From Lepas anatifera (Eukaryota; Arthropoda; Thecostraca; Lepadidae), in assembly GCA_034440635.1 (NCBI GenBank), contig JAOTON010000897.1, forward strand, positions 2,232,001 to 2,296,000: DNA of 64,000 nucleotides. The letters run 5' to 3'. A program made the position numbers and the translations under genes. The notes below the pieces were generated by a model. It was not told where the DNA came from. It made no database searches and worked only from the letters and a program-made list of their open reading frames with translations. Shown here piece by piece: positions 1 through 11,321 of the stretch (the first letter of the stretch is position 1; every line of letters starts with the position of its first letter).

Positions 1-963
1 TGTCTTTTGATGACCATCAAACTTCTTTATCCTCCTCTGGACAGCCACAACGCCTCTGAATGCCTTCGATGTGTTTAGACAGTCTCACAACTAGTCGAGG
101 CGTGGCATTCGTGAAATCAGCTCGGTCTCTGGTGCCTGGCACAAACCGTGAGTGTTTGATTGCTGCCGACATTCCCATGCATACCTGCCTGCCTCAATTA
201 CCGCCTGACGGACCGGACCGACACGCGTCGGCCCGCCATTCGCCGCTGGTATCATGGGCATGAACTTCCAACGGTACACCGGCAGCGCCTCCGAGTAGAA
301 AACATCGATGACTGAAAGCAACCAAGCAAATCATCCAAGTGATGGACTAAGCACTACCAACCTTCAATTTTAATTCAATACTCAGGCCGGCATGCATAAG
401 TTCGGTTCTACCGCTTCGCAGCACGCGAACGCAATCAATCTCGTGCACTCACGGAATAACAATATACCGCTGGAATGGATTTGTATACCCCTCTAACTAC
501 TGTAGCATTCGACTAAATAAGCCCTTCTGGCAATGAATATCACATTGCCAAAATCAGGCTGTGCTTAGTAGCATACAGCAGACCAGCACGGCCAAAATCA
601 ATCTTCCGGTGTTAGCCTCAGGCCCAGTAAGTCCGACCAAAACAGGGAAGTTGTCACGTCGATGGCGGTACACGTTGCTCCCGCCCTTACCGTCGGTTCT
701 CGGACCTTCGATGAAATACCCAGGACTTGCCTATTTCGCATGGGCTGGTCATGTGCAGTTACAGACAATTCACTCCAGTAATAAAATTCACAAACTCAAT
801 GACTGACCCAGCTGTTGAAGAGGCCAGGAAGCTCTTACGTGGGGACCAAACACAATCACTTGAGATATCATTTAACGTGTGATCAGCAAGGGGCATAGGC
901 AATAACGCGAAGTGGTGACCCTCCTCACAATGTCTCTACTTTTATAGCAAAATTGAGCATTAA
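1..963. other. No gene recognised
   Basis: Mixed-composition single-copy-looking DNA. The short open frames on both strands lack recognisable motifs, splice context or codon bias. I see no repeat structure in it. Confidence 0.4.
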
Positions 964-1000
964 AGGGAACGTGGCACCTATAGCATGTGCTTTGAAATAA
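960..1000 (+). mobile_element. One terminus of a TTAA-flanked AGGGAA element (fragment)
   Basis: TTAA at 960-963 is followed by AGGGAACGTGGCACC. This matches, with one change, the terminus of the complete element at 22876-23326 (AGGGAATGTGGCACC). I found no partner terminus downstream, so this is a solo or truncated end. The extent inward is unknown. Confidence 0.5.
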
Positions 1001-1697
1001 AGCTGTCACATAAATATTTAATTTCCCCAGAACTCATCATTTGTTGTAGAATAGTGTTTATAGTGGATTCCGGCTCCGGCCTGGGGCCTGTCATCGCCGA
1101 GCGGTCGTCAGCCGTCAGGCCCATAGGGGGCGGGGCCTAGTCTCCGTGCGCTGAGGTTGTACGCTCACGAAGCGCCATTGCTCCGTAGAAGTGCGAGTTC
1201 TACGAGAACCTAAATATGAAGGCAGCTGTTTGCTATGCTCTGTGTGACTGATAGCTCAGTTCAGATGGAGGTGTCATGTTCCCTGTAATTCTTTTGAACT
1301 TTCTAAAAATCAATTCGAAAGAATCTGGTGTACCTGCCCAAATACTGGTGTTCCATCACCACTGCAAGAAGCCTAAGAACCCACCGATTGAAAGCAGTGT
1401 CAATTCAATGCATCAGCTACATAAAACTATTGCTATTGTCTAAGCCTGATACAGGATGAAGGTGGCTCAACTGAATGCGTCTAAGAGATTCGTAGAAAGC
1501 TGCTTATTAGTAGGCCGCGCGAGGTACCCAGGTCGGTCAGTTGTTAAAACGCCAAATAACTGACAGCGTAGCCCGAATTATTCAGACTTCATGCCTGCAT
1601 GAAATGTCGACATTTTCTGGAATTTCTACGCAGAAATCCTGGAAACTGCCTTTGACATCGACGGGTTTCTAGGAAATCAGAAGAGTCGGAGCAATGC
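1001..1697. other. No gene recognised; short GC-rich patch
   Basis: Contains a GC-rich patch near 1060-1150 but no TIR, SINE box or credible coding frame. Part may be the 3' untranslated region of the exon candidate that ends at 1698 on the minus strand. No clear AATAAA is visible on that strand close by. Confidence 0.35.
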
Positions 1698-1928
1698 TTA
1701 AGCTGGGTGTGTCGATGCGGCGGACGGTAGAAGCTGATACTTCTCAGACACTGCTGTCCAGTTGGGTTCTTCCGAGAGAACATCAATCGTGACCTCTTCA
1801 TCTGCTGTCTGTATGGCTGCCTTCGTGGTCACGTGCGGAGATGACCCCAGGTCAGAGGTCAGGTCAGCCCAGACGATGTCAGATTTGTGGCCGTCTGCTG
1901 ATGGTGGATCCAAAATCTGCAGCTCCCT
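1698..1928 (-). CDS. Candidate terminal coding exon, unrecognised protein
   Basis: On the minus strand a strong 3' splice site (a pyrimidine-rich run ending CTGCTTTCAG) ends at 1929. An open frame then starts Arg-Glu-Leu-Gln-Ile-Leu-Asp-Pro-Pro and runs 76 codons to a TAA at 1698-1700. The acceptor and the open frame agree in phase 0. The peptide is acidic and soluble-looking, with Asp/Glu-rich stretches (SDLGSS, ADEEVTIDVLSEEPNW, SEKYQLLPSA) and no membrane segment or cysteines. This composition is more like a cytoplasmic tail or a disordered C-terminus than a random frame. I do not recognise the family. The short block at 2233-2317 could be its upstream exon, but the phases match only if a weak GTTACT donor is used. 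This is inference from splice signals and codon content. A chance open frame remains possible. Confidence 0.45.
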   Translation of the reverse strand, partial: RELQILDPPSADGHKSDIVWADLTSDLGSSPHVTTKAAIQTADEEVTIDVLSEEPNWTAVSEKYQLLPSAASTHPA

Positions 1929-2232
1929 CTGAAAGCAGACAGAGAAGCAAGATGACCATATAGCTTTGCTAAAGAATACTTACTCTTTGTCAGGGTAATG
2001 CAATAATATCCCTAAAACTCAGCTTGGGGAGTAAGGTGATAGGTACCCAGTCTTTTAATCACTCCCTGGAAATTAAATGTCTCCGCTATTCACACCTTCC
2101 CTTCCAATGACTTGAGGGCTTGGCAGTTTTCGCAGCTGGAGCGTCGTCAAACCTCAGCGACAGAAATAAAGACATGGCGTATGGATGATGATGATAGCAG
2201 TCTTGAGTTGGCAGATATGTATATATGGGTGA

Positions 2233-2317
2233 CGATAGTAACATACTCCTGGTAGATGCGTGGGGTGCCGCGTGGCACCACCACCTGCTGCGACTCGCCG
2301 CCATGCTCCTCGCTTAC
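2233..2317 (-). CDS. Candidate short internal exon, unrecognised
   Basis: The minus strand reads an open peptide containing SEEHGGESQQVVVP and RGTPRIYQE. It is preceded by an AAACAG acceptor-like site near 2318 and followed by GTATGT or GTTACT near the 3' end. The Glu/Gln/Val-rich content looks coding. The acceptor has a poor pyrimidine tract, and the better donor (GTATGT) would not keep frame with the exon at 1698-1928. The product is unknown. It may be part of the same minus-strand gene, or nothing. Confidence 0.25.
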
Positions 2318-5300
2318 TGTTTCCTTGTCCGCATTTGTACCTATTTTATAACCAGCTCTTTCAATATTTACTGCTCAAAAACCAAACACGGTCACTGTTG
2401 AAAATTAACCCAGTTTTTCCTATGTTAAGACTCAGTAAATTTCCCAAGTGTTGCTGCCCCCACCTACATCAACCCGTTTCCCAGGCAGCCATTTCAAGAG
2501 CGTTATCCGGTTCTATCAGCGTTTACGACCCATTAACTATATAGCGAAGCGTCGTCATTCGCGCTTCCCTGCCCCGCGACCTCCCAACGATCGGCTGGCT
2601 CGATGTAAATCAGCCGCCCAGCTAGCGCGGAGAGCCTGCACATGCTGGAAGTGCTGAGGAAGAGTGAGACGGGTGGTCTGTACCGCCTAACAATGGGGTG
2701 AATTACCGTGCATCTCCAAATATCTAGAGAGTTCCTGCTCTCAGTGTGGATTTTTTTGTATTTTCTTAGTGTGGCTCAAGGTGGATTTCTAAAAAAAGCT
2801 AGAAAACCTCCCCCTTATTTCGCAAATATAATCTAAATAAGTTGAGACTGCTTAAACCATGCATCAACCATTACAGCTTAAAGATGCTTTATGCTTAAAA
2901 ATGCTTAAGGATGCCTTGCTACTTTTTTCTCCGATTTAGCTCCAGTTCTCGTACTAGCTTCAAATCCTGAAAATCCAGCAATGGAATAAAGAAAGAGTGA
3001 TTCTAAAAGCTAAAACAACTCAAACTTTCAGTAATTCCTCCTTTTTGGTGGTGTGAAACAGAAACAACAAAGGAAAAGTTGGGCATGTCCGTGGTGTGAG
3101 TACCCTCTAGAGTCATGACACGCCTCCGAACCAGTGTCTCTCTCCCTCGAAATTTCCGTGGTCAGTTCAGCCTAGTGTACAAATGTGTCCCACAAGCCTG
3201 CCATCAGGGACCGCTGACAGTTTGCTGAGAAATCCAGCCCCCATTTTTGGGGTCTTCCAGGCTCCTGTGCTAATGGATGTCCGCTATTAAGTGGAACGAG
3301 ATTCAACTCCCCATGGAGTCATTGAAAACTATGGAGGAAAGTAAAATGGCCTGCTAGAAAATCCGTCAAAAATGTGTATCAAGCTGTGGGGAAAATACGG
3401 TTTCCTTGTGTTTAAGAAAGAACCCAAAAACAATTATTTCACCGAGAAAAATAGGTCCGTGAATTCGAAAAAAATTCCGAGAGGTCGAAAAGGCCTCACT
3501 GGAAACAATTACAAGGACTTGGGCATGCCTTAACCCACTGCAGTGGCCGAGATGCCATGAAGTTTGTAGAAGTCAGGTGCACATTGTCTGGACGGCAATG
3601 GAGGGAGCCGGGTCTTCTGCTGCCCTCGGGACAGCTCGTGCCCGTCTCGTGCATGGAAAAAGTGCCAACAAGGGGTGAAATTCGACACAAACAGCGCCTC
3701 ATAAAGGGAGTTTTGATGTTCCGTCTTCAACACGAGGAACATCAACAAGGTCAGTGCATTTGACTGTCAGCTTAACCGACCTCGTGAACTCACATATTGT
3801 TGTGCATCACCATAAAACCATCAAATAGGTCCTAAACGCTCGAGGTGCCATTGTTCAGAAAGATGAACGACCCTCTAAGCTAATCGTGACGTGTCTCGCT
3901 GGGTTCGGTTGGAAAGCTTAAAAGTAGACAACTTACTAACAAGACTAAACGGCAGCTACAGAGAAAATATCACCGTTGGCATACAATAAGGTTTTGAATT
4001 TGCGGTAGCAGGAAAGGCCACATACTGCGGTGTAACCAGCATCTGTGAGAGCGCACGCACAGCTTTAAGCCTGCTGGAGGGACACACCACACGACAGACA
4101 GCCAAGTATCGAGGACATGCCCCAAAGCTCGAGGCACCCGCTTCTCGACGATACCCATCTGTTTCAGCCAGATCACAACAGCGCTGGGTACACGTGTTTC
4201 AGTCGTGTGCGGATGCATACACCGGGCCCCGAATACACCCGCCCTTGTCTGAGTTCTCCCAGGATCAGATCAGCCCGCCAGTGTGGCCCCGGCCGGTCCA
4301 CCAGAGACCATGGCCTCTGTTGGGGTTGCAATATAGCCGGAGGTGCACAGTGAACCTGCAATATATTAATGATGACAGACTTTAAAATCATGAAGCCTGC
4401 ACAGAGGCTAAAGTACTGGCTGGGGTTACTTAGACCAATGAATAAAGTATGATATAACTATAAAATAATTTAAAATGATTATGGACGACAACTCAGTGAT
4501 CAGGTAACCTGCGTGTCTAGCCCAGCGATTTCTAAGCACCATCGGCCGGTCCTACCGCCGGCCTCATTTACTGCTCAGAGCATGCGACCTCCTGACCCTC
4601 TTGGGTCCTTGGGCTGCACATCTGAGTTTTATCCTTGTGCTAAATTGGTAGTTTATGTGATACTGCCCTGATCTTGCTGAAGAACGTGGTCCTTGCTATG
4701 TGAAATATTTGAGCTAATGTTACGTGAAATACTTTCTGACCACAAATTGTCCACTCAAGACGGTACCTGTGGTATTAGAATGTGTATTTGAAAGAAAGTT
4801 TATGATAGAATCCCATCCTCTTTATCCTCACCTTTCCTCATCCTTACCATCTCCTTCCATAGTTTATAATCACTTCATACTCATCGCGACACCACTTTAC
4901 AAGCCACCTCATTAGTGTGGAAGTGTGAGCAATACATGATGCATGATTTCTTCATTGAGATCAGTGGGCTTGAATAAGGACGGAATTCCTGCTTGAACCT
5001 GGATAAAGCAAACTTTCCAGGTAGTCTTTCATTTCCCCAAGAGATGGCATCAAACCTATGTGCTGGCCTTGGAACCATAATTATGTATGATATGTGGTGG
5101 GTGGAATTGGTGCATTGCGTGACACTAACATCACTATATTTATATTATTTCTCATCCGATAGACCATTATTGGGTTCATTTGTGCACGGCAGACCCCGCA
5201 CAAGTGACAACACCAATAACAGTCATGATTTTCCGCGATCCTGTCAATGACAGTGTCCCATGTTATAACTATGTACATAATACGAGGGTGATTAAGGTAT

Positions 5301-5746
5301 TGAATGATAGAGCCAAAAGAAAATACTATATTTCTACTACATTCATACTATATTCATTCAGACCGGTTCCAGCACTTCATAGTGACAGCTTCAGTGAGTG
5401 AATGACAAGATGAGTGAAACACGAATAACTAAATCTACAGCATGGAAAATCACATCGAAGTTGAAGCAAGTACAATACAAAGATGGAATAGAATTCAGGC
5501 TGATTGCATATAGCGTCGCCACACTTTGTTTACAGGCCTGCAATATATGGAATTTAAATAATAAGCTGATATTGAATGATAGTGATAAGACATGATGTTT
5601 GAACGACCAGGGATAACACATACATCTGGCTCCGTCATTTCTTATCATTCGATTTCCCTTCGTTGTTGATCCATTATTAGCGTATAATCTATTGTCATCG
5701 AAACGTTAGTACATGCAGCCCAGAAATACTGTTCCTTCCGAAGGGC
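2318..5746. other. Intergenic or intronic DNA with no firm feature
   Basis: About 3.4 kb without a recognisable transposon terminus, RNA gene or conserved protein. One open stretch at 4200-4347 (+) follows a good acceptor (CACGTGTTTCAG) and encodes a Pro-rich peptide (HPPLSEFSQDQISPPVW). It has no convincing donor, so I do not call it an exon. Several short open frames here are AT-rich and look like chance. Confidence 0.4.
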
Positions 5747-6242
5747 TTAACACGCGCTTGACGGGGGCGGGTACCGCCCCCTCGGTTTTCGGGCGGAAAC
5801 GGCGGCGCGGCGCCGGCCTTTCCTTTTAACTCTGTGAAATTTTGGTTGGTCTCTCGGTCGGTGTCGGTCGTGACCTGCCTAAGTTTAGTGTAGTCGGGGG
5901 GTGACTTTCGTTGAACTTTTTGGCCCCGGTTCACTTGTTCCGGTTTTGATATCGTCTAGGTCGGGGCTGTCCATTGATACATGGGAAATGTTTTGGATAA
6001 CTCGTACGGTGGTGTGGATTTTTTTGTGTTGATGTGGGCTGGTATGTTGTTTTTATAATTTGCTCTGGTGGTATTTGGGTATTTTTTATGGTGGGGTATG
6101 TTGTGTTTTGTTTTTACTTGTTTGTATGCCCACTTTTATGTTTTTGGTGTTTTGCCGGCCTAATGTCCTGACAAATGTATGTGTGGGTGGTGGCCCAGTC
6201 CGTTTTCACCGTGGTTTGATCGGGGGGCCCCGGGCCCGTTAA
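5747..6242 (+). mobile_element. TTAA-flanked non-autonomous DNA element, GT-rich core
   Basis: TTAA at 5747-5750 is followed by CACGCGCTTGACGGGGGCGG, the terminus shared with the elements at 53887 and 35396. A subterminal GGCGGCGCGGCGCCGGCC palindrome follows. The right edge is GGGCCCG followed by TTAA at 6239-6242. The middle (about 5980-6180) is strikingly T- and G-rich on the + strand. No transposase is present. The TTAA target duplication points to piggyBac- or Kolobok-type mobilisation, which is an inference. The left end is well supported and the right end less so. Confidence 0.55.
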
Positions 6243-6435
6243 ACATGGTGAAAACTATATCTGATGAGTAAGGCTGGAGATTTCCGGTCAGGGACACTCT
6301 TTACCAGTGTAGCTCTACCAAATGCATTACCAAGTTACATGATGCGAGTAGAGTTACACCCGTCCGGAAGTCCCCGGCCTTCAGTGTATGGAGTGTAAGG
6401 AGAGAGCCACAGCAGACGGTAGATCCGTCACTCAC

Positions 6436-6618
6436 GGCGGGAGCCAGCGCCAGCAGGAAGGAGGCGGTGAGCCAGACGGTGACGAGCAGGGCTACCGTCA
6501 GCACCACCCCCACCAGCCAGCGTGGCAGCCCGGTCCGACGCGACACGCACTCCAAGAAGTCGATGCCCGCGCGGCGCGGCGGCGCCACCGGCTCTTCAGC
6601 CGCCGCCGCTGTCGACAT
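6436..6618 (-). CDS. Candidate first coding exon of a small membrane protein
   Basis: On the minus strand ATG at 6618 sits in a good initiation context (GCTGCCATG). It opens 61 codons that end exactly at a consensus 5' splice site, GCC|GTGAGT (exon end 6436, phase 0). The peptide begins MSTAAAAEEPVAPPRR, has an amphipathic stretch IDFLECVSRRTGLPRW, then one clear hydrophobic helix of about 22 residues (VGVVLTVALLVTVWLTASFLLAL). The exon is GC-rich, unlike its AT-rich surroundings. The pattern of a short basic or amphipathic lead followed by a hairpin-like hydrophobic segment recalls the N-terminus of REEP/DP1-type endoplasmic-reticulum shaping proteins. That is a resemblance from memory, not an identification. 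I found no following exon on the minus strand inside the window. Confidence 0.5.
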
Positions 6619-6746
6619 GGCAGCAACATCATCGTCAGTCAGGGGTGTAGAGCTTCAACCATCTCAGGAGTGTTTTTTTCTGGATTCACTGTTGACAATT
6701 TAACGGACGAGTGGAGGGAGCTTTAATAGTGCAAATGGGTCAAAAG

Positions 6747-6951
6747 AACTACTGACGTTGGGGGCGCGGTGTGGAGTCGTCAGCGTAGCTGTCTGCCACG
6801 CAGCCGACCCGGGTTCAGGCCCGGCGGCTTCCTGAACAAGGAGCAAGCTGGCCCTGAGAAACCCTTCCAACAGGGAAAGAGTTGGCGACGCCATATGACC
6901 CTGGCAGTTGGTGCTCGATAAGCCCCAAAATTATTATTAACTACTGACGTT
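6747..6951 (+). mobile_element. tRNA-derived SINE (family B) with 13-bp target-site duplication
   Basis: The insert is 6760-6938. AACTACTGACGTT is repeated exactly at 6747-6759 and 6939-6951. The head contains a Pol III A-box-like stretch (TCGTCAGCGTAGCTG) and a B-box-like GGGTTCAGGCC. The body includes AACAGGGAAAGAGTTGGCGA, and the tail ends in a short ATT repeat. A second copy of the same family lies on the minus strand at 28285-28469. SINEs are transcribed by RNA polymerase III and mobilised by a partner LINE. No protein is encoded. Confidence 0.85.
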
Positions 6952-8086
6952 TACGAGGAAGCACTAGTCCAAGACGAGCTCAACGTGGACGGTCTCTTAC
7001 TGTGAGCCAGACTAGTGAGCGTATTTAAGGGTGTTTCCTTCCTTTAAGCGTTGCTCTCGCAGCCCTGGAAGTAGACAAATGTTTACCCCTGGTGTGGGGT
7101 AATACGACTGAGGAGGCACAGCTGTCGAACAATGCACAGATATTGCAGGCGTTACGCCCCGATTAACCATCATTTGTGACATCTTAAGTCTAGAGCTGGA
7201 AGGCTGCAGCTCGCGGCTCTCCCCGGTGGTTATCGAGTTAGTCCGCAACACCGAGGCATTATCCCAACGTTCGGTAAATACCTGACATCAAAGGCAAAGT
7301 TTGTAAGTAGCAGCTAAGCAGGTTAGTAAAGTTGTCAGCACACAGCCTGCGTTCAGAAGTTACACCTGACACAAGCTCTAAAAATTGCTTATACCTGCCT
7401 TCAAAGCATCTAAAGAGAAGAGCCAACGCGTAGTGTTCATTCGGGTTTGGTGAGACTTTCTGTCCTTATTCTAATTGGAATCTAAGACTGTTTGAAGCAA
7501 TCGAACACTCTAATTGAGACAACATTTTACCTCGGAAGAAGATTGTTTAACTCGCCAAAGGAGGAGCTATTATGAGTTCCTAGTTTTTCTTTTATTGCTA
7601 AATACAGCGTAGAGTATTTTTGTCAAACTTCTGCGACTTCTATAACTTCTTGATAACTTCTTGATAACAAAACAATACGGATATTTTCTGTTCAACTAAC
7701 ACAAATAACTAACTTTGCTGTCATTAGGACATTCCGTTTGCTCTCCACTGGGATTGCTCACCACTGACCTCTGTGAGCTCATGTTTGGCCCGGACCGATT
7801 CAGTCCCTTCTTTGTTTCCCTGCCGCTCCTGTGCCTCTCACACTGCGTGCTACAGCACCCTTTGCCACCGCTGTTGACCTGAATTCTGACGTACGTCCGC
7901 ATATTGAGACATACCGCCCCGTTTTGTGGGTTTCGTTCGGAAGCAAGCCCACGGTCACGCCAGTTTTAGATTGAGGCAAACAGCGGCCCACGCTCTGCTC
8001 TATAATCTCCACTAGTTTTTTGGCGGACCCATTTATGCATGCTGGAAATATAAGTTCTAAAAACCGAACCACCCCTCAAGAGAGTA
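6952..8086. other. No gene recognised
   Basis: AT-moderate DNA. A minus-strand open frame at 7012-7251 has no splice support. A short direct repetition of AACTTCTTGATAACTTCTTG lies near 7640. No mobile-element termini are seen. Confidence 0.35.
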
Positions 8087-8245
8087 CGATTTTGTATTCA
8101 CCTCTTGCTGCGACTTTCGGTTCATGTTCTTCCAAGAGTGAGTTGTCCTCCTCTTCCTCGAGTTCGGCAATCTCGGCAGGCAGGGACAGAGGGACGTCTG
8201 AAAGACAGTGGTCACAGAAGAGCGTGTCAGCCATAGGGTCACTGA
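8087..8245 (-). CDS. Candidate coding exon, Cys/acidic peptide, unrecognised
   Basis: The minus strand reads ADTLFCDHCLSDVPL, then SLPAEIAELEEEEDNSLL, then EEHEPKVAAR, ending at a donor-like AGAG|GTGAAT near 8087. A possible acceptor CCGTCAG lies just upstream of an in-frame ATG that precedes ADTLFCDHC. The CxxC followed by an acidic coiled-coil-like run is protein-like. The region lacks repeats. The product is unknown, and whether ATG is the start or the exon is internal is undecided. It lies 1.5 kb upstream of the exon at 6436-6618 on the same strand but need not belong to it. Confidence 0.35.
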
Positions 8246-8395
8246 CGGTACGGCATCTGGCGATATTTAGCAAAATTTCGTACTGAGTGGAGAGCGTTGG
8301 GACAGGAACATTTTCCGAGTGATCGTTCAGCAGGGTACGCCAAAACTAATACTGAAAATATTTGATTGATGCGTTGTTTGCCAGCAATACCTGAG

Positions 8396-8757
8396 CCGCC
8401 CCGGTAGCTCAGTTGGTAGAGCGTTGGGCTCCGGCCCGCTGCTCAGAAGCATGCAGTGGCAGTGCATATTCAGGCTTGGGATCGGTTCCCCTGAGACGCT
8501 CCGGCGCTCAATAGTTTACCCGACGTACAGGTCGGCTGGCAACTGACTGATGAGAGGGTGACCTGAGCGGGGCGGCCGTCCCTGTGCTGTGTGGGACGTT
8601 AAACTTTGGCTTCTAAATCAACCCTTCATTGTGGGAGTTGCTTATTCGGGTGGTAGGGTCGGGGTCTCCGTGACAAGTCCATCGATGACTTTAGTGAGAC
8701 TCCGACTCCAACAGCAGAACTGGGAACAACTTGGACAAAATTTATAAAAAAAAATAC
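8396..8757 (+). mobile_element. tRNA-derived SINE (family A), copy 1
   Basis: The head has a textbook A box (GGTAGCTCAGTTGGTAGAGC) and a B-box-like GGGATCGGTTCCCC about 80 bp later. The unit then runs through a conserved body (GTTTACCCGACGTA, GACCTGAGCGGGGCGGCCGT, GAGACTCCGACTCCAA) and ends near an A-rich tail at 8744-8755. Two more copies with the same head and body lie at 18941-19275 and 51065-51398, all on the + strand. Unit length is about 335-340 bp without the tail. This is not a tRNA gene because the cloverleaf is not maintained. Confidence 0.85.
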
Positions 8758-9011
8758 ATTGGACTTTGGGGTCGCAATAGGTGTGAATGAATTGATGTTT
8801 GACCGCCAGCCCGTAAAACATGCAGGCAAGGAGAGCAGGAAAGCATACACAGCGGTGAAGACCTGGTCCTTCAAACTCACCACCCAACTCCTTCCAAGCT
8901 TGGATATTGAACGCGTTGAATGTTGGTATCAAACCATCCCTCTCACTTTTATAGAAATAGATTCCTACCTAAAGGTACGATGCTGTCATTATTGAATGTA
9001 GGCACATAAAT

Positions 9012-9230
9012 TGGGGGCCCGGGTGATCTAGTGGCTCCATTGCCCATATTCAGATCCGACAGCATGGATTAAGGTGGGTTCAATCCCCACGGAGGGAAAC
9101 CACCTATGTCCAATCTGACCCAGTGGAGAGGATCCTTAAACACCCACGCCAATACTGTCAGTAATTGGGCAAGTGTTTCTGTTTGGATTGGTACTAATGA
9201 ATAAAAATTAAAATTAAGTAAATGTCAAGC
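9012..9230 (+). mobile_element. tRNA-derived SINE (family C)
   Basis: An A-box-like GGTGATCTAGTGGCTCC and a good B box (GGTGGGTTCAATCCCCACG) about 60 bp apart are followed by a non-tRNA body (CCAATCTGACCCAGTGG). The tail is AAAATTAAAATTAAGTAAA. This is a single copy in the window and I did not find a clear target duplication. It differs in sequence from families A and B. Confidence 0.65.
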
Positions 9231-10710
9231 TAAAAACGGGAATATGCGCTGGAAAACATGACGTAATAATTAAATAAAATTCTTAATTTCTAAACCGCAG
9301 CCATTTGTACTAATAAATTCTGTTGTCGATAAAAACAATTTCCTCGAGAGCTTAAATATTTCAGGGATGTCTCCCTTTTACATTTTGCGCGGTTTGGTTG
9401 CAAGACTCTTCAATATTTCCCTATTAGGCTGAAAGGGAAAACTTGTGCAGGTTCCAACCTAATACTCCACAGTACGCTCTTTATTGGTCATGCTGGCTGG
9501 TCTCATTTTAACTGCAATTCTGAACTCGGGCTTCAGAATTCTGTCGTACCTATCCCAACAAGAATACGGCTTGTCTTTAATAATCTCTAGCAACTTAAGT
9601 GACCATCTGACGGACTAGAATCTGGAATATATGGCTGCATGGCCCTCCTCGAGAATTACTCATTGTTATGCTGAGCAGCCCATGCGCCCCTCGTTTAAAC
9701 TTTATAGCTTAAGGCGGATTGTGAGCTAAACAGGACGTTCTAACTGGGGCTCTGGAATGCCGCTAATTGTTTCGTATAAGTGTTCGTGGCTGTCTGTAAG
9801 CACAGTGCAGTTTAGACAGAGAAAAATAATTTGCCACAGAATATCCAAAAGCAAAATGCTGGACTGTAAAATGGAGATTAGGAGTCCTTAAATACATGAA
9901 TTTTTCAGTGGAATTTTTACAGATTGCACGTAACTTTGTATCAGCATCCATTTTAGCACAAACTTTTGATACTTTGTGCATTTCCTTACACAATCTCTTT
10001 TCGAAATACGAGGCGACGGTATGTATCATTTCATTGTTTCTCTATTTTGTTATCCCTCTTTTTTCATTTTATTTCGTTTTCAGAATGTGTGCTAAGTTTA
10101 ATTATACTTAATGGCGATTTCTCCAAAGTTTTGCTTTGCTCCGGTATATAAATGTTTCATCCAGTTTCACGTCGCGTGGGAGAGCAAATCAGGAGTAACT
10201 CACCACCCAAGCTAAAACAACACTCATCATTCTAAGCGCATACTAGACACCCAGCCTCTGACCTTCCCTTTCTTCGCTCGGGGCGAGCTTGTTTCCGCCA
10301 CCGGTCCGCCATGTTTGCGCCTCAGGCGATGTAGGCTGACCCCGGCGTCTGACCTCTGGTGCCGGCGGCAGTGAAGGCAGCTCAGCTACGGCCAGAGCCG
10401 CCAACCTCTCCTGCCGACAGAAGGCAGTTGGCGTCAGGCGTGGCGTCGTGTCGACAAAGGAGTCCAATCGATGGCGAGGAGTAGGAAGCACTGGGTCGGG
10501 CAAAGCCCGAGGTTTGCTCGGTTTGGGATGACTGTTGGCCAGCACGACGCTACATGTCTTTAGTGGGGTGGGGGAGGGGGGGAGCAGACCCTTCGATGGA
10601 AAGCTATTGCCACCCAGACATATGTTTAACCGAACATAAGTGGCATCACCATAGCCGGGTCCAGGATCTCCGATCGGGGGCGGGAAGGGGTTGAAGGGAG
10701 TTGTTTTTTT
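9231..10710. other. No gene recognised
   Basis: AT-rich DNA to about 10200, then GC-richer. The 185-codon open frame on the minus strand at 10243-10800 is Pro/Arg-rich, with no domain and no splice or start support. I treat it as non-coding. Confidence 0.4.
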
Positions 10711-10862
10711 GCTTGGATCTCCAAGTAGTTTTCGTCGTTTGTGGATGTTTTCGGTCTGACAAAACTTTAACATTATGTTCCGGCACTTATTCCGGCTCAT
10801 TAGGTCTGCCTTTTATATTTCGGTTCCAGCTCAGTATGATTAATTTCGGTCCTTACGTGATC
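10711..10862 (+). repeat. Approx. 155-bp direct repeat, left copy
   Basis: Begins GCTTGGATCTCCAAGTAGTT, contains CGTTTGTGGATG, and ends TTAATTTCGGTCCTTACGTGA. The partner is at 11322-11477 with about 80-85% identity by eye. Both copies are in the same orientation, 460 bp apart, like short LTRs or a tandem segmental duplication split by an insert. Confidence 0.7.
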
Positions 10863-11321
10863 TAGATGGTGGGGGGAAGGGGGCGCCACTTTTGGGGGAT
10901 AAGCAAAATCCGGTGGGCACCATCCTATGGCGGAGCCCCGACACTTGCAGCCTGGAGGTCCTGGAGAAGAGAGCGGGAGGCGACGTTTCGGGGGGCGCCG
11001 TCGACTTCTCAGGAGGGGGCGCCGTGGCCGTTTCAGGGGTGCCGAAGGTCAATGGCGAGCAAGTTCCCCTCTCCTCTGGATCCACCAACGGACATCACAA
11101 TGCCAGAGTCTGGCTCCCGAACCCCTAAAAGAGAAAACTCTGACTGTTGGCAGCACTGAAGCATCGATTCGACCTCAAAGTTTCAGTTCAAGAATTTAAC
11201 GCCAGAAAGTTGACCTTCGATTTTGTTTTATGATCATGAAATAAACTATTTTCTCTCTGTATCACCAGGATGACAGTGCTTTTCCGGTTTCATGTCTTCA
11301 CTATCACTACGAGCTTCAATA
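10863..11321 (+). repeat. GGGGGCGCC-rich interspersed repeat between the direct repeats
   Basis: Contains reiterated blocks such as GGGGGGCGCCGTCGACTT, GGGGGCGCCGTGGCCGTTTC and AGGGGTGCCGAAGGTC, ending near CTCTGGATCCACC. Similar block series occur at 45480-45600 (+) and 21800-22035 (minus). This defines a dispersed family whose edge reads GGATCCGCC or GGATCCACC. It is likely a hAT-type non-autonomous element, which is inferred from the terminus only. Confidence 0.45.

Noticed and set aside
4194..4385. Exon starting after CACGTGTTTCAG
   Set aside because: The acceptor is good but no acceptable donor follows in frame, and the peptide is Pro-rich without family resemblance.
8396..8480. tRNA gene
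   Set aside because: A and B boxes are present, but the anticodon and T arms do not pair, and the unit continues into a repeated non-tRNA body. It is a SINE.
10243..10800. 185-codon Pro-rich minus-strand gene
   Set aside because: GC-rich stop-poor sequence, no domain, and part of it overlaps the direct repeat.
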